Below are positions 23,782-31,452 of a DNA stretch of 31,452 nucleotides, piece after piece (position 1 is the first letter of the stretch; every line of letters starts with the position of its first letter). The DNA comes from JABMRP01 sp964444795. GTDB lineage: Bacteria > Planctomycetota > Planctomycetia > Pirellulales > Thermoguttaceae. The notes beneath the pieces are model-generated. The model was given only the letters and a program-made list of their open reading frames with translations, was not told the origin of the DNA and ran no database searches. Where the stretch lies: positions 1 through 31,452 of the forward strand of contig CAYUIQ010000080.1 in NCBI GenBank assembly GCA_964444795.1. Reading direction: 5' to 3'. A program made the position numbers and the translations under genes.

Positions 23782-25827
23782 ATGACACGCTTTGTCTATC
23801 CGCTATTGCTTGGATCGATCGTCGCCTCTGCCACGCCCCTTTACGCCGTCGATGCGGGCGGCGTCGATGCGGCCGACGTGGGAAAGTTGCTGGGCCGCGA
23901 GATTATCGGCCCGGCCTTGTCGCAACTTGAAGTTCAGAACTATTGCGACAGCCGCGTCCCGAGAATGCCCGAGGTGAAAACGGCCGCCCAATGGCAAGCC
24001 TTGGCCGAGCGGATGCGAGCCGACGTGTTGGAGCGGATCGTCTATCGGGGTCGGGCCGTCGCCTGGCGCGACGCGAAGACCAAGGTCGAGTGGCTCCAGA
24101 CCATCCCCGGCGGGCCGGGCTATCGCATCAAGAAACTGCGATTCGAGGCCCTGCCCGGATTGTGGATTCCGGCCCTGCTCTACGAACCGGAGAAACTCTC
24201 CGGCAAGGTGCCGGTGATTCTCAACGTCAACGGCCATACGGCCCTGGGCAAGCAGTATCCGCCCAAGCAGATTCGCTGCATCAACCAGGCCAAGCGGGGC
24301 ATGATCGCCTTGAACGTCGAATGGTTGGGCATGGGCCAACTACGCAGCGACGGCTTCGCACACTACCGCATGAACCAAATCGACCTCTGCGGAACCAACG
24401 GCCTGGCGCCCTTCTACCTGTCGATGACACGAGGGCTGGACGTGCTCCTGAGTCTCAAGCACGCCGATCCCGAGAGGGTGGCGGTCACCGGGCTGTCCGG
24501 CGGCGGTTGGCAAACGATCGTCATCAGTTCTCTCGACACCCGGGTGAAACTTTCCAATCCCGTGGCCGGCTATTCCAGTTTTCGCACCAGGGCCTGGCAC
24601 TTGAAGGACCTTGGCGATTCGGAGCAAACCCCCAACGACCTGGCCACGATTGCCGACTACACCCACCTCACCGCCATGATGGCCCCGCGGCCGACTTTGC
24701 TGACCTTCAACTCCAAGGACAACTGTTGTTTCGAGTCCGGCTATGCGCTGAAGCCGCTGCTGGACGCCGCGGGGCCGATCTTCAAGCTGTACGGCAAGCA
24801 GGACGCTTTGCGATCGCACGTCAACGACGATCCCGGTACGCACAACTACGAAGTGGATAATCGCCAGGCCCTGTATCGAATGTTGGGCGACTTCTTTCAT
24901 CCGGATGACGAGGATTTCGACGCCAAGGAGATCCCCTCGGGTGACGAGGTGAAAAACGCGGATGAACTCCACGTCGAACTGCCGGCGGACAACCAGGACT
25001 TTCACACCCTGGCGATGGAACTGGCCAAGCCACTGCCCCTGGATGCCAAGCTGCCCGCCGACAAGCAGGTGGCCGTCCCATGGCAACAACGGCGCCGAGC
25101 GCTGCTGCGCGATATTGTCCGGGCAAAGGACTATAAGGTCGTGGCCGTCGATTTCGGCGGGGAAGAGTTGTCGGGGCTGAAGGCGAAGTTCTGGAGGCTC
25201 TCGATCGGTGGCGATTGGACGGTTCCGGCGGTGGAACTGTCCCGGGGCAACCCCACGAAGACCGCCATCCTCGTGGCCGACACCGGCCGTCACGGCGCCG
25301 CGGGCCAAGCGGTCAAGCTACTGGATTCCGGCCATCGGGTGATCGCCGTCGATCCGTTTTACTTCGGCGAGTCCAAGATTGCCAGTCGCGACTATTTGTT
25401 TGCCCTGCTGGTCGCCGGGGTGGGAGATCGCCCGCTGGGATTGCAGGCCAGTCAGGTCGCGGCGGTTGCCAGATGGGCGACGGCCAAACACGCCAGCGGA
25501 CCGGTGAGGTTGGTTGCCGTCGGTCCTCGATCCAGTGTCTTCGCACTTGTCGCCGCGGGCCTGGAGGAAAAGGCCGTCGGTCAACTCGAGTTGCACGGCT
25601 CGCTGGGAAGCCTGAAGGAGGTGATCGAGCGAAACTGGGGGGTCAACCAGAAGCCCGAGTTGTTTTGCTTCGGCCTGCTGGAGAGCTTCGACGTGAAGCA
25701 CCTGGCCGCCTTGGTTGCCCCGCGCCCGGTGACGTTCGTGCAAGGGAGCCAGCGAGCCCGCCGCGAATTATCCGAGTTGGCCGCTTGGTACCGCCTGCTG
25801 GGCAGCGATTTTGAGCCCTTGCCGTAG
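23782..25827 (+). CDS. Exported double alpha/beta-hydrolase, acetyl-xylan-esterase-like
   Basis: 681 residues. Signal peptide about 1-22 (PLLLGSIVASATPLYA). The first alpha/beta-hydrolase domain (about 65-375) has VPVILNVNGH, VEWLGMGQ, and the nucleophile elbow GLSGGGW with S239 (codon 24496-24498). SKDNCC (D313) and GTHNYE (H354) are plausible acid and histidine. It resembles acetyl-xylan-esterase/dienelactone-hydrolase-type proteins and may deacetylate glycans. The second half (about 440-681) again looks like an alpha/beta fold (KTAILVADTGRHG, VIAVDPFYFGES), but the elbow position reads VGPRSSVFAL with no GxSxG, so this domain is probably not a hydrolase. A good promoter is at 23601. The stop is 21 bases from that of the convergent GH2 gene. 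Confidence 0.9.
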   Translation: MTRFVYPLLLGSIVASATPLYAVDAGGVDAADVGKLLGREIIGPALSQLEVQNYCDSRVPRMPEVKTAAQWQALAERMRADVLERIVYRGRAVAWRDAKTKVEWLQTIPGGPGYRIKKLRFEALPGLWIPALLYEPEKLSGKVPVILNVNGHTALGKQYPPKQIRCINQAKRGMIALNVEWLGMGQLRSDGFAHYRMNQIDLCGTNGLAPFYLSMTRGLDVLLSLKHADPERVAVTGLSGGGWQTIVISSLDTRVKLSNPVAGYSSFRTRAWHLKDLGDSEQTPNDLATIADYTHLTAMMAPRPTLLTFNSKDNCCFESGYALKPLLDAAGPIFKLYGKQDALRSHVNDDPGTHNYEVDNRQALYRMLGDFFHPDDEDFDAKEIPSGDEVKNADELHVELPADNQDFHTLAMELAKPLPLDAKLPADKQVAVPWQQRRRALLRDIVRAKDYKVVAVDFGGEELSGLKAKFWRLSIGGDWTVPAVELSRGNPTKTAILVADTGRHGAAGQAVKLLDSGHRVIAVDPFYFGESKIASRDYLFALLVAGVGDRPLGLQASQVAAVARWATAKHASGPVRLVAVGPRSSVFALVAAGLEEKAVGQLELHGSLGSLKEVIERNWGVNQKPELFCFGLLESFDVKHLAALVAPRPVTFVQGSQRARRELSELAAWYRLLGSDFEPLP

Positions 25828-25841
25828 GTCCCGCATGGGAC
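25828..25841. terminator. Possible small hairpin between convergent genes
   Basis: GTCCC-GCAT-GGGAC is a perfect 5-bp stem in the 21 bases between the convergent stop codons of the hydrolase (25827) and the GH2 gene (25849). No T run follows on either strand. A role as weak bidirectional terminator is only suggested by position. Confidence 0.25.
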
Positions 25842-25848
25842 AGGTGTG

Positions 25849-28815
25849 CTAGGCACCCGAAGCAAACCCGATCAGATTGAACAGAATCTTGTCGGCCACG
25901 GGGTCCTTGCCGAGGTTTTCGATGAGGCGGAGTTGGCAGACAATACAGCGGCCCTTGCCGAGCGGAGCGATGGCCATATCGCTTCCCCACCACGTGTCGC
26001 CGGGGCCATAGTAGTGGCGCCGGCTCAAGTCGTAATCGGGAAACCAGTCATAGCCAATCGCGCCGGCGATGGTTTCTCCGCCGACGTCCAGCAGCGTGCT
26101 CTGGGCCCAAACGTTTTCGTAAATCGGGCCCATCATACAGTCCGCCGGGAGGCCGTCGAACACCGGGTGATCGCGTACCATCCGCGGAATGCATATCCAA
26201 TGGCCCATGGCTCGTTTCACAGGTGCGTCAATAGGCAGCAGGGGCGATGCTTGCCCGGCTTTGCCCCACGGGACTCTCGGTCCACCTCCCTGTAAGTAGA
26301 CGGCCGTTCCTCCCGCCTTGACAAACTCCGCGAGTTCGCCGAAAAGCTTCCTCTGCTCCGGCGTGTTCGCTACGGTGCGCGAAACAAACACCCCAAGGGA
26401 ACGGTCGGTCCTCGCATCGAATTCCACAAACGCGATCCCCGCACGCCTTAAGAAGGGCTTCAGCGAATTGCTCGGGTCGAGAACCGCGATGCGATTCCTG
26501 GGAACGGCCAGTTGCTCGGCAGTGAACACGTCGAAGCGGTACTCGTTCCCGGCAATCGGCAAGCCGTCGCTCATCGTAATTCGCGCCTTTACCGTATACG
26601 TCCCCTGGAGTGCCTTGGTATCGACCTTCTCGCCGAAAAGCTGCGTGATCCCCGAGGCCATATTGGCTTTGACGGTCTTTGTGAAAGCGATTCGGCCGTC
26701 ACTGGCGACTACCTCTACCTTCAGATTCCCTTGGACCGCATCCAGTTCATTCACGCCGGTGATTTCGATCTTCGTTCCTCGCTGGGCATAAACATTGCGA
26801 GGACGAACGCGGATCGAAATGATACGCGGCTGGTTGGCTGCCTTGGTGCCTTCATAAGCGTAGGTCTTCGGATTGCGGAACAGGTCGAGCAGTCCCGCGC
26901 CGATAATCCAGTCGCCCGCGGTCAGAGCGTGAATGCAATAGCCTTGAACTTCCCCGTTGCAGCGCACCGCTTCGATCATGCGCCGGTTCGCCGTACCGTG
27001 GATGTGCTGCTGGTCGAGGCAGAACTGCTTCAGGTCGGGATAAATCTCGTCGAACCCGCTCTCTTTCAATGCCTGCCTGTGCTGATCGGCCAGGCGGCGA
27101 TGGTAGACCGTGGGCGGTGCAATGGGGTTGCCAATCTTCGCAAAACGTTCGTTGTTGTCGACCAGATCGGGCAGACTGCCATAACCCAATTCGGAGAAGA
27201 CGGTCATCAGTCCCGGGACCACGTTTCTGCCCGGCAATCTGCCCCGAAGCCCCATCGCCCGCATCTCTTCATGGCTCTTGCTGCCGGTCAGCAATAGTTT
27301 GTTGTAGACCTCCTCGTTGATCTGTTGTCCGGGATAGTCGTGAATGTCGTTGAACTTGGTGGGTTCGGATTCGTAGGGAAGATACATATTCGCGCCTTGC
27401 GCCCACCCGCCCGACTCGTCCAGAATCAGACGCGTCGGATCGAGCCGGCGGGCAAGCATTGCCATCGGATGCAGCATTTCTTTGAGCACCGGGCGCTTCA
27501 ACTCGTTGAACAGCTCCCACTGCACCACACAAGCGCGGTTTCGGTCGCGGAGGATGCTTCGGCGCACTTCGTTTTCAACCCACCCCGGGAGCCGCGGCGT
27601 TTGGACCGGAAAATCCATGCACTCAATCGCCAGGGAGCCCACGGTCAGCACACCCATCTCGTCGGCCAGATCGAGCCACATCGGCGGGGGCGGTTTTCGC
27701 CATGGGCGGATCATGTTGAAGCCCGCCTCTTTGGCCAGCCGAATCTCGCGGATCGCCATTTCGCGGCTGTCGGGATAAGCCAGGCGGACCGGGTAGAGCC
27801 CCTCGAAGAAGGTGGCTTTCAGGTAGAGTGGTTCGCCGTTGAGGTAGAACTTCTTTTCCCGAATCGTGAATTCCCGCATCCCGAAGCGGGTACTCCAGCG
27901 GTCGCTGACGGTGCCGTCGCATACCACGCTCACGCAGGCGCGGTAAAGATGCGGATTGTCCGGCGACCAGTAGGTTGCGTCCGGAACGTCCAGCGTCCAA
28001 CTCTGCTGGTTCGAGCCCGGTTTCAGGTCCAGCGATTTACGAATCGTTGCGACAATCCGATCGGGCTGTTGGACGGAGCGGATAGGAATCTCGACCTGGA
28101 CGGGCATGGCCTTTTCTCCCGCATGCACCAGTTCCAGGTGGAACGTTGCGGTGTCGTCGGCGATCTTCGGCTCAATGAACACATCCTCAATATAGACGTC
28201 ATCGGTGGCGATCAACTTGACCGGTTGCCAGATGCCGCCGGCAATCGCCCCGCGCCATTGCGGCGTTTCCATCGGCCCCATGTCGTCTACTCGTTTGTCC
28301 TGCAACAGAATCGGGCCGACGACGCGTAGGGTGATCGTGTTCTCCCGGCCCGGTCTGATCCATTCGTCGACGCGAAACTCAAAAGGCGTGAAACCGCCTT
28401 CATGGGAGCCCACGGTCTGGTCGTTCAGCCAGACTTTGGCCGCAAAGTTCACGGCATCGAAATGCAGCCGGACGGTCTTGCCTTGCCAAGACTCGGGCAC
28501 GGAGAAACTCCGACCGTAGAAGGCGACGCCTTCGTAGTCCCGTTCGATCTCCTCCCAGCAGCTCGGCACGCGAATCTCGCGCCGGTCGACACGCGATGAG
28601 AAGACCTGCTGCTGGTGCCAATCGGCCTCTCGGCCGATATTCTCCGGATCGAAGATAATCTCCCAGGCGCCGTCGAGAGATAGCTGTTCTCTGCCGCAAG
28701 TACTTGTGTCATCACGACGGGTAGCCACTTGCGCCGAAGCAGCGTGGGATATTAGCAGAAGACCAACGACCGCGAGGAGGTTGCCCACGGAACCTGTTCT
28801 TGTTGTGTGTACCAA
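25849..28815 (-). CDS. Secreted GH2-family glycosidase with C-terminal Rossmann-like domain
   Basis: 988 residues. No ATG precedes the signal peptide; a TTG at 28815 with AGAGAGGA seven bases upstream is the best start. Signal about 1-28 (LLAVVGLLLISHAASA). Modules: GH2 jelly-roll about 45-205 (LSLDGAWEIIFDPE, VRLHFDAVNFAAKVWLNDQ), Ig-like about 205-315, TIM barrel about 320-640 with WELFNEL (E438, acid/base) and FSELGYGS (E542, likely nucleophile). After a beta domain (about 655-770), residues 780-985 look like the GATase/trimerisation-type fold of other glycosidases (RIAVLDPSNSLKPFLRRAG, FVKAGGTAVYLQGGG). This points to a beta-galactosidase/glucuronidase/mannosidase-type exo-enzyme; the sugar cannot be told. 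Convergent with the esterase-like gene; divergent from the SGNH gene. Confidence 0.9.
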   Translation of the reverse strand: MVHTTRTGSVGNLLAVVGLLLISHAASAQVATRRDDTSTCGREQLSLDGAWEIIFDPENIGREADWHQQQVFSSRVDRREIRVPSCWEEIERDYEGVAFYGRSFSVPESWQGKTVRLHFDAVNFAAKVWLNDQTVGSHEGGFTPFEFRVDEWIRPGRENTITLRVVGPILLQDKRVDDMGPMETPQWRGAIAGGIWQPVKLIATDDVYIEDVFIEPKIADDTATFHLELVHAGEKAMPVQVEIPIRSVQQPDRIVATIRKSLDLKPGSNQQSWTLDVPDATYWSPDNPHLYRACVSVVCDGTVSDRWSTRFGMREFTIREKKFYLNGEPLYLKATFFEGLYPVRLAYPDSREMAIREIRLAKEAGFNMIRPWRKPPPPMWLDLADEMGVLTVGSLAIECMDFPVQTPRLPGWVENEVRRSILRDRNRACVVQWELFNELKRPVLKEMLHPMAMLARRLDPTRLILDESGGWAQGANMYLPYESEPTKFNDIHDYPGQQINEEVYNKLLLTGSKSHEEMRAMGLRGRLPGRNVVPGLMTVFSELGYGSLPDLVDNNERFAKIGNPIAPPTVYHRRLADQHRQALKESGFDEIYPDLKQFCLDQQHIHGTANRRMIEAVRCNGEVQGYCIHALTAGDWIIGAGLLDLFRNPKTYAYEGTKAANQPRIISIRVRPRNVYAQRGTKIEITGVNELDAVQGNLKVEVVASDGRIAFTKTVKANMASGITQLFGEKVDTKALQGTYTVKARITMSDGLPIAGNEYRFDVFTAEQLAVPRNRIAVLDPSNSLKPFLRRAGIAFVEFDARTDRSLGVFVSRTVANTPEQRKLFGELAEFVKAGGTAVYLQGGGPRVPWGKAGQASPLLPIDAPVKRAMGHWICIPRMVRDHPVFDGLPADCMMGPIYENVWAQSTLLDVGGETIAGAIGYDWFPDYDLSRRHYYGPGDTWWGSDMAIAPLGKGRCIVCQLRLIENLGKDPVADKILFNLIGFASGA

Positions 28816-28931
28816 AGCAATGTCCTCTCTTGTCGCACGTCGCCGTTGCAGCGCACTTCCGCCGGTATCATCACCAGGCGTCGCGCCCGGTTCCAGTGTC
28901 CGTCATTGTACCATCCAGACGGGACGCAGCG

Positions 28932-28940
28932 TGTTATAAT
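28932..28940 (+). promoter_or_regulatory. Extended -10 promoter element upstream of the SGNH hydrolase
   Basis: TGTTATAAT is a perfect extended -10 (TGnTATAAT). No good -35 was found, which is usual for extended -10 promoters. It lies about 145 bases before the ATG at 29084, in the divergent gap with the GH2 gene. Confidence 0.45.
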
Positions 28941-29083
28941 TGCGACATGGCGAGCTTGGATCGTCTTCGGGCTCAACCCAAAGGGGAAATGTCGGCTTTT
29001 GGGAACGGACAATGACGTCTTTCGGATCGCGTTCCCGCGCCCGGTACGAGGTGGTCTTCGTCCTACTTGTGGAGTGAATGACA

Positions 29084-29872
29084 ATGGTTGAACTGAATCG
29101 GCGTACGTTTATCAGGTCGGCGGCGGCCTGTGTCTCCACGGCCGTGGCATCTGCCGGGGCCGTGGCGGCCGAGTCCCGCCCCAGCGCGCCGGGAGTCGCC
29201 GGATACGACTACCGCCTGCCCAAGATCAAGCAGGCCGCGACGCTGCTGTTTCAGGGCGACTCGATCACCGATATGAAGTGGGGTCGCAATCAACAGGACC
29301 GAAATCACTATCTCGGACACAGCTATGTCTACCTGATCGCCTCAAGACTTCACACCGACATGCCCGAGGCGAAGCTCACTTTCCTCAACCGCGGCATCAG
29401 CGGCAACACGGTTGCCAATTTGAAAGATCGCTGGCAGGCAGATGCCTTGGATCTGAAGCCGGACGTGCTGTCGATCCTGATCGGCGTCAACGACGTCGGC
29501 CGCGCCGTGCGATCGAACAAGGAAGTGGACGTCGACGCCTTCGAGGCCGACTATCGATCGTTGTTGGAACAGTCTCGCCAAGCGAATCCGGAGCTGAAGA
29601 TCGTTTTGCTCGAGCCGTTCGTCTTGCCGGTAACGCGAGTCAAGGACGCGTGGGAAGCATGGCGGGGCCAGATCGATCGGCTTCGGCCAATCGTGGCGGA
29701 ACTGGCTTCCGAGTACCAGGCGATTCTGCTTCCGATGCAGGACATTTTCGACGAAGCCGCCCGGCGCGCCGACCCGTCACACTGGATCTGGGACGGCGTG
29801 CATCCGCTGCCACAGGGCCACGAATTGATCGCGCGCCATTGGATCGAGACGGTCGCCAAGGCGTGGGCGTGA
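29084..29872 (+). CDS. Tat-exported SGNH/GDSL-type hydrolase
   Basis: 262 residues. The ATG at 29084 has GGAG nine bases upstream; an ATG at 29078 is only three bases from it. A twin-arginine signal (LNRRTFIRS, then SAAACVSTAVASAGAVAA) leads to the SGNH domain. All blocks are present: FQGDSITD with S60, NRGISGNT with G104, IGVNDVG with N136, and WDGVHPLP with D237 and H240. Length is normal. It would be an esterase, perhaps a carbohydrate deacetylase, acting outside the cytoplasm; the substrate is unknown. It is the first gene of a same-strand run with the MacB-like and MacA-like genes but is 101 bases from them, so a shared transcript is uncertain. Confidence 0.93.
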   Translation: MVELNRRTFIRSAAACVSTAVASAGAVAAESRPSAPGVAGYDYRLPKIKQAATLLFQGDSITDMKWGRNQQDRNHYLGHSYVYLIASRLHTDMPEAKLTFLNRGISGNTVANLKDRWQADALDLKPDVLSILIGVNDVGRAVRSNKEVDVDAFEADYRSLLEQSRQANPELKIVLLEPFVLPVTRVKDAWEAWRGQIDRLRPIVAELASEYQAILLPMQDIFDEAARRADPSHWIWDGVHPLPQGHELIARHWIETVAKAWA

Positions 29873-29911
29873 CCCGCCGCCGGGGTGATGGCTTCCGCAA
29901 GGGATATGCCA

Positions 29912-29917
29912 TATACT
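29912..29917 (+). promoter_or_regulatory. Possible -10 element before the MacB-like gene
   Basis: TATACT matches the -10 consensus in 5 of 6 positions and lies about 56 bases before the ATG at 29974. The matching -35 position is poor. It may give the MacB-like/MacA-like pair a separate promoter. Confidence 0.3.
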
Positions 29918-29973
29918 GGGAACCGGCGACCTGTCGCAAACGGACGTTGTTTCCCCGTTGGGAGGACCACCGC

Positions 29974-30735
29974 ATGAGACTGTTTCCTCGATTGGCCGTC
30001 TACGCGGCGGCTGCGGCGTTGGCCGGTATGGCGGCCGGCGACGGCAATGCCGAGACGCTTGTCGTCATGGTCAAGAGCGTCAAGCCACAGCCCCCCTCGG
30101 GTTCAGGCGTGGTCGACTATGGCCTGACGCGGAGTGACTACCGTCGCATCGTCGCGACGATTCCCAGCATCCGCCGGGCGATCCCCGTTCGCGAGACGAC
30201 CGGCAGGGCCCTGTATCGCGATCAGATCGCCGACGTGTCGTTGATCGGAACCACCGAGGCGTTTGCCGGGGAGCACACACTCGAAGTCGCCCGCGGCAGG
30301 TTTCTCACCGAGATGGATCTCAAGCAGCGCGGAAACGTGGCGGTAATTACTCGCGAAACTACCCGCAAGCTATTTCTCGACGAGGAGCCGATAGGCAAGA
30401 ACATCCGAATCGACCGGACCTACTTCCTCATCGTGGGCGTGGTTTCCAAAGCAAGCGCATTGCCGTCGGCGAAGGATTCCGGCCGGCGCGGCGACGCCGA
30501 GCTGCAAGTCTTCGTCCCCTTGTCGACTATGCGATCCCGGTTGGGCGACGTCGCAGTGAACGCACGCGCCGGGTCCCGAGAGGCCGAGCGGTACGAGCTC
30601 AGCCGGATCGAAATTGCCGTCGAGGATCCCGCGAAGATCGAGGCAACGGCCGAGTTGATTTGGCACCTATTGCAGGCGTCTCACGAAAAGGCGGATTACG
30701 CGGTCGAAGTCGTTCGGCAATCGGTCGGCCGTTGA
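29974..30735 (+). CDS. Stand-alone secreted MacB-type periplasmic core domain
   Basis: 253 residues. The ATG at 29974 has GGAGG eight bases upstream. Signal peptide about 1-26 (VYAAAAALAGMAAG, GNAE). The mature chain matches the periplasmic domain of MacB/FtsX-type ABC permeases: LIGTTEAFA (90-98), ARGRFLTEMD (107-116), NVAVI (121-125), EPIGKNIRI (138-146) and FLIVGVV (151-157). Normal MacB permeases carry this between the first and second membrane helices; here no membrane segment follows and no ATPase is fused. The next gene, 34 bases downstream, is a MacA-like adaptor. This suggests a soluble partner for an efflux or secretion adaptor, or a remnant of a permease. The permease itself may lie beyond the window. 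Confidence 0.8.
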   Translation: MRLFPRLAVYAAAAALAGMAAGDGNAETLVVMVKSVKPQPPSGSGVVDYGLTRSDYRRIVATIPSIRRAIPVRETTGRALYRDQIADVSLIGTTEAFAGEHTLEVARGRFLTEMDLKQRGNVAVITRETTRKLFLDEEPIGKNIRIDRTYFLIVGVVSKASALPSAKDSGRRGDAELQVFVPLSTMRSRLGDVAVNARAGSREAERYELSRIEIAVEDPAKIEATAELIWHLLQASHEKADYAVEVVRQSVGR

Positions 30736-30769
30736 ACCCATTTTCACTCCAGCATAGGAAGCTCCACTC

Positions 30770-31452
30770 ATGAAGACCTACACGGGTGTTTCCATCGGTT
30801 CGCTGTCGGGGATTGTGCTAGTTTGTGCCGCACTGAGTTGTCCGCCGGGTGAAGTGACTGCCCAGACGGTGGACCGCTCATCCGGCGAACGGGACGGCAA
30901 TTTCCTCGGCTTACCTCCCGATCAGGCGAAAGCGTTGCGGCGACGAATCGAATCGACTATTTGGGAACTGGGTACACTGCAGACGGCGGATAGGTTGGAG
31001 ATCCGAAGCGACGTTCAGGGCCAGGCGACAGTCATGCGGATCGTGCCCGAGGGGACCGTCGTCAGAGAGGGCGATCTTCTGGTTCGGTTGGACGACTCGT
31101 CGTTGCGCGAGGAGGCGATCATGCAGCGCGCCGCCGTGGCTCAAGCCCGGGCAACCTTCCAGCAGGCTGAGACAGCCCTTGCCGCCGCCCAGCAGCAGCG
31201 GGACAGCGCGCTGGCCGTGGCCGAGGCGGCCGTCAAGGTGGCAATGCTCAGTCGCGAGAGATACCTGGCCAAGGGCGGGGAGTTTGAACTCGAGATGAAG
31301 AAGATTGAAAACGAGATGGTACTGGCCGAGAGGAAGCGGGAGGTCGCCGAAACCGCTCTGAAAAGGGCCGAACAGGCGATCGAAAAGGGTGTGGTCACCC
31401 AAGAAGCCGTCGACGAGATGAAGATGGTGGTCGCCGAATCCCGTGCCACAGT
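30770..31452 (+). CDS. MacA/HlyD-like membrane fusion (adaptor) protein, 3' end outside the window
   Basis: The frame is open from ATG 30770 to the window end (227 codons plus two bases), with AGGAA about nine bases upstream. Signal peptide about 1-32 (GIVLVCAALSC, VTAQ). Residues about 77-112 form the biotinyl-lipoyl-like strand pair, with GQATVMRIVPEGTVVREGD and LLVRLDD. From about 113 a long coiled-coil hairpin begins, rich in Ala, Glu, Gln and Arg (AVAQARATFQQAETALAAA, KREVAETALKRAEQAIEKG). This is the adaptor architecture of RND and MacAB-type efflux or type I secretion. The hairpin is long, which fits periplasm-spanning adaptors. It is 34 bases downstream of the secreted MacB-type domain and probably co-transcribed with it. 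Confidence 0.88.
   Translation, partial: MKTYTGVSIGSLSGIVLVCAALSCPPGEVTAQTVDRSSGERDGNFLGLPPDQAKALRRRIESTIWELGTLQTADRLEIRSDVQGQATVMRIVPEGTVVREGDLLVRLDDSSLREEAIMQRAAVAQARATFQQAETALAAAQQQRDSALAVAEAAVKVAMLSRERYLAKGGEFELEMKKIENEMVLAERKREVAETALKRAEQAIEKGVVTQEAVDEMKMVVAESRAT

Overview
The window looks like a stretch of a GC-rich Planctomycetota chromosome, most likely of the Pirellulales type. The evidence is the gene repertoire: formylglycine sulfatases, Tat-exported Gfo/Idh/MocA oxidoreductase, very large exported beta-propeller proteins, LamG and F5/8-type modules, a GH29 fucosidase, a GH2 enzyme and a giant secreted protein. Nearly every gene starts with a Sec or Tat signal. No rRNA, tRNA, phage or insertion-sequence gene was recognised. 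Taxonomy is inferred from gene content only.

Layout. 1-60: tail of an unknown upstream gene. 148-6418 (+): a methyltransferase-like/PQQ-type propeller/LamG protein, a type I sulfatase and a small secreted Pro/Val/His-rich protein. 6403-14261 (-): read in transcription order, an exported O-methyltransferase, a second methyltransferase-propeller protein, a non-coding repeat array (9513-10265), a Gfo/Idh/MocA protein and a second sulfatase. 14602-16542 (+): GH29-type alpha-L-fucosidase. 16655-22960 (-): a 2.1-thousand-residue secreted protein with alpha-2-macroglobulin-like and helical-repeat regions. 22979-23781: 0.8 kb without a convincing gene, holding a near-perfect 24-bp inverted repeat and a good sigma70-type promoter. 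23782-25827 (+): a double alpha/beta-hydrolase. 25849-28815 (-): a GH2 glycosidase with a TTG start. 29084 to the end (+): an SGNH hydrolase, a stand-alone MacB-type periplasmic domain and a MacA/HlyD-like adaptor cut by the window edge.

How the genes may work together. Sulfatases, fucosidase, GH2 glycosidase, acetyl-xylan-esterase-like hydrolase, SGNH esterase and Gfo/Idh/MocA protein together suggest dismantling of a decorated (sulfated, acetylated, fucosylated) polysaccharide outside the cytoplasm. This is inference from families; no transporter or regulator of such a system is visible.

The least explained parts are: (i) three exported proteins with SAM-methyltransferase folds, two of them fused to propellers that share an identically spaced His/Cys signature; (ii) a tandem array of about 240-bp units, each pairing a long hairpin with a decayed 3' end of a GxxExxY gene; (iii) a Gfo/Idh/MocA protein lacking two of three catalytic residues; and (iv) a secreted MacB periplasmic domain without its permease.
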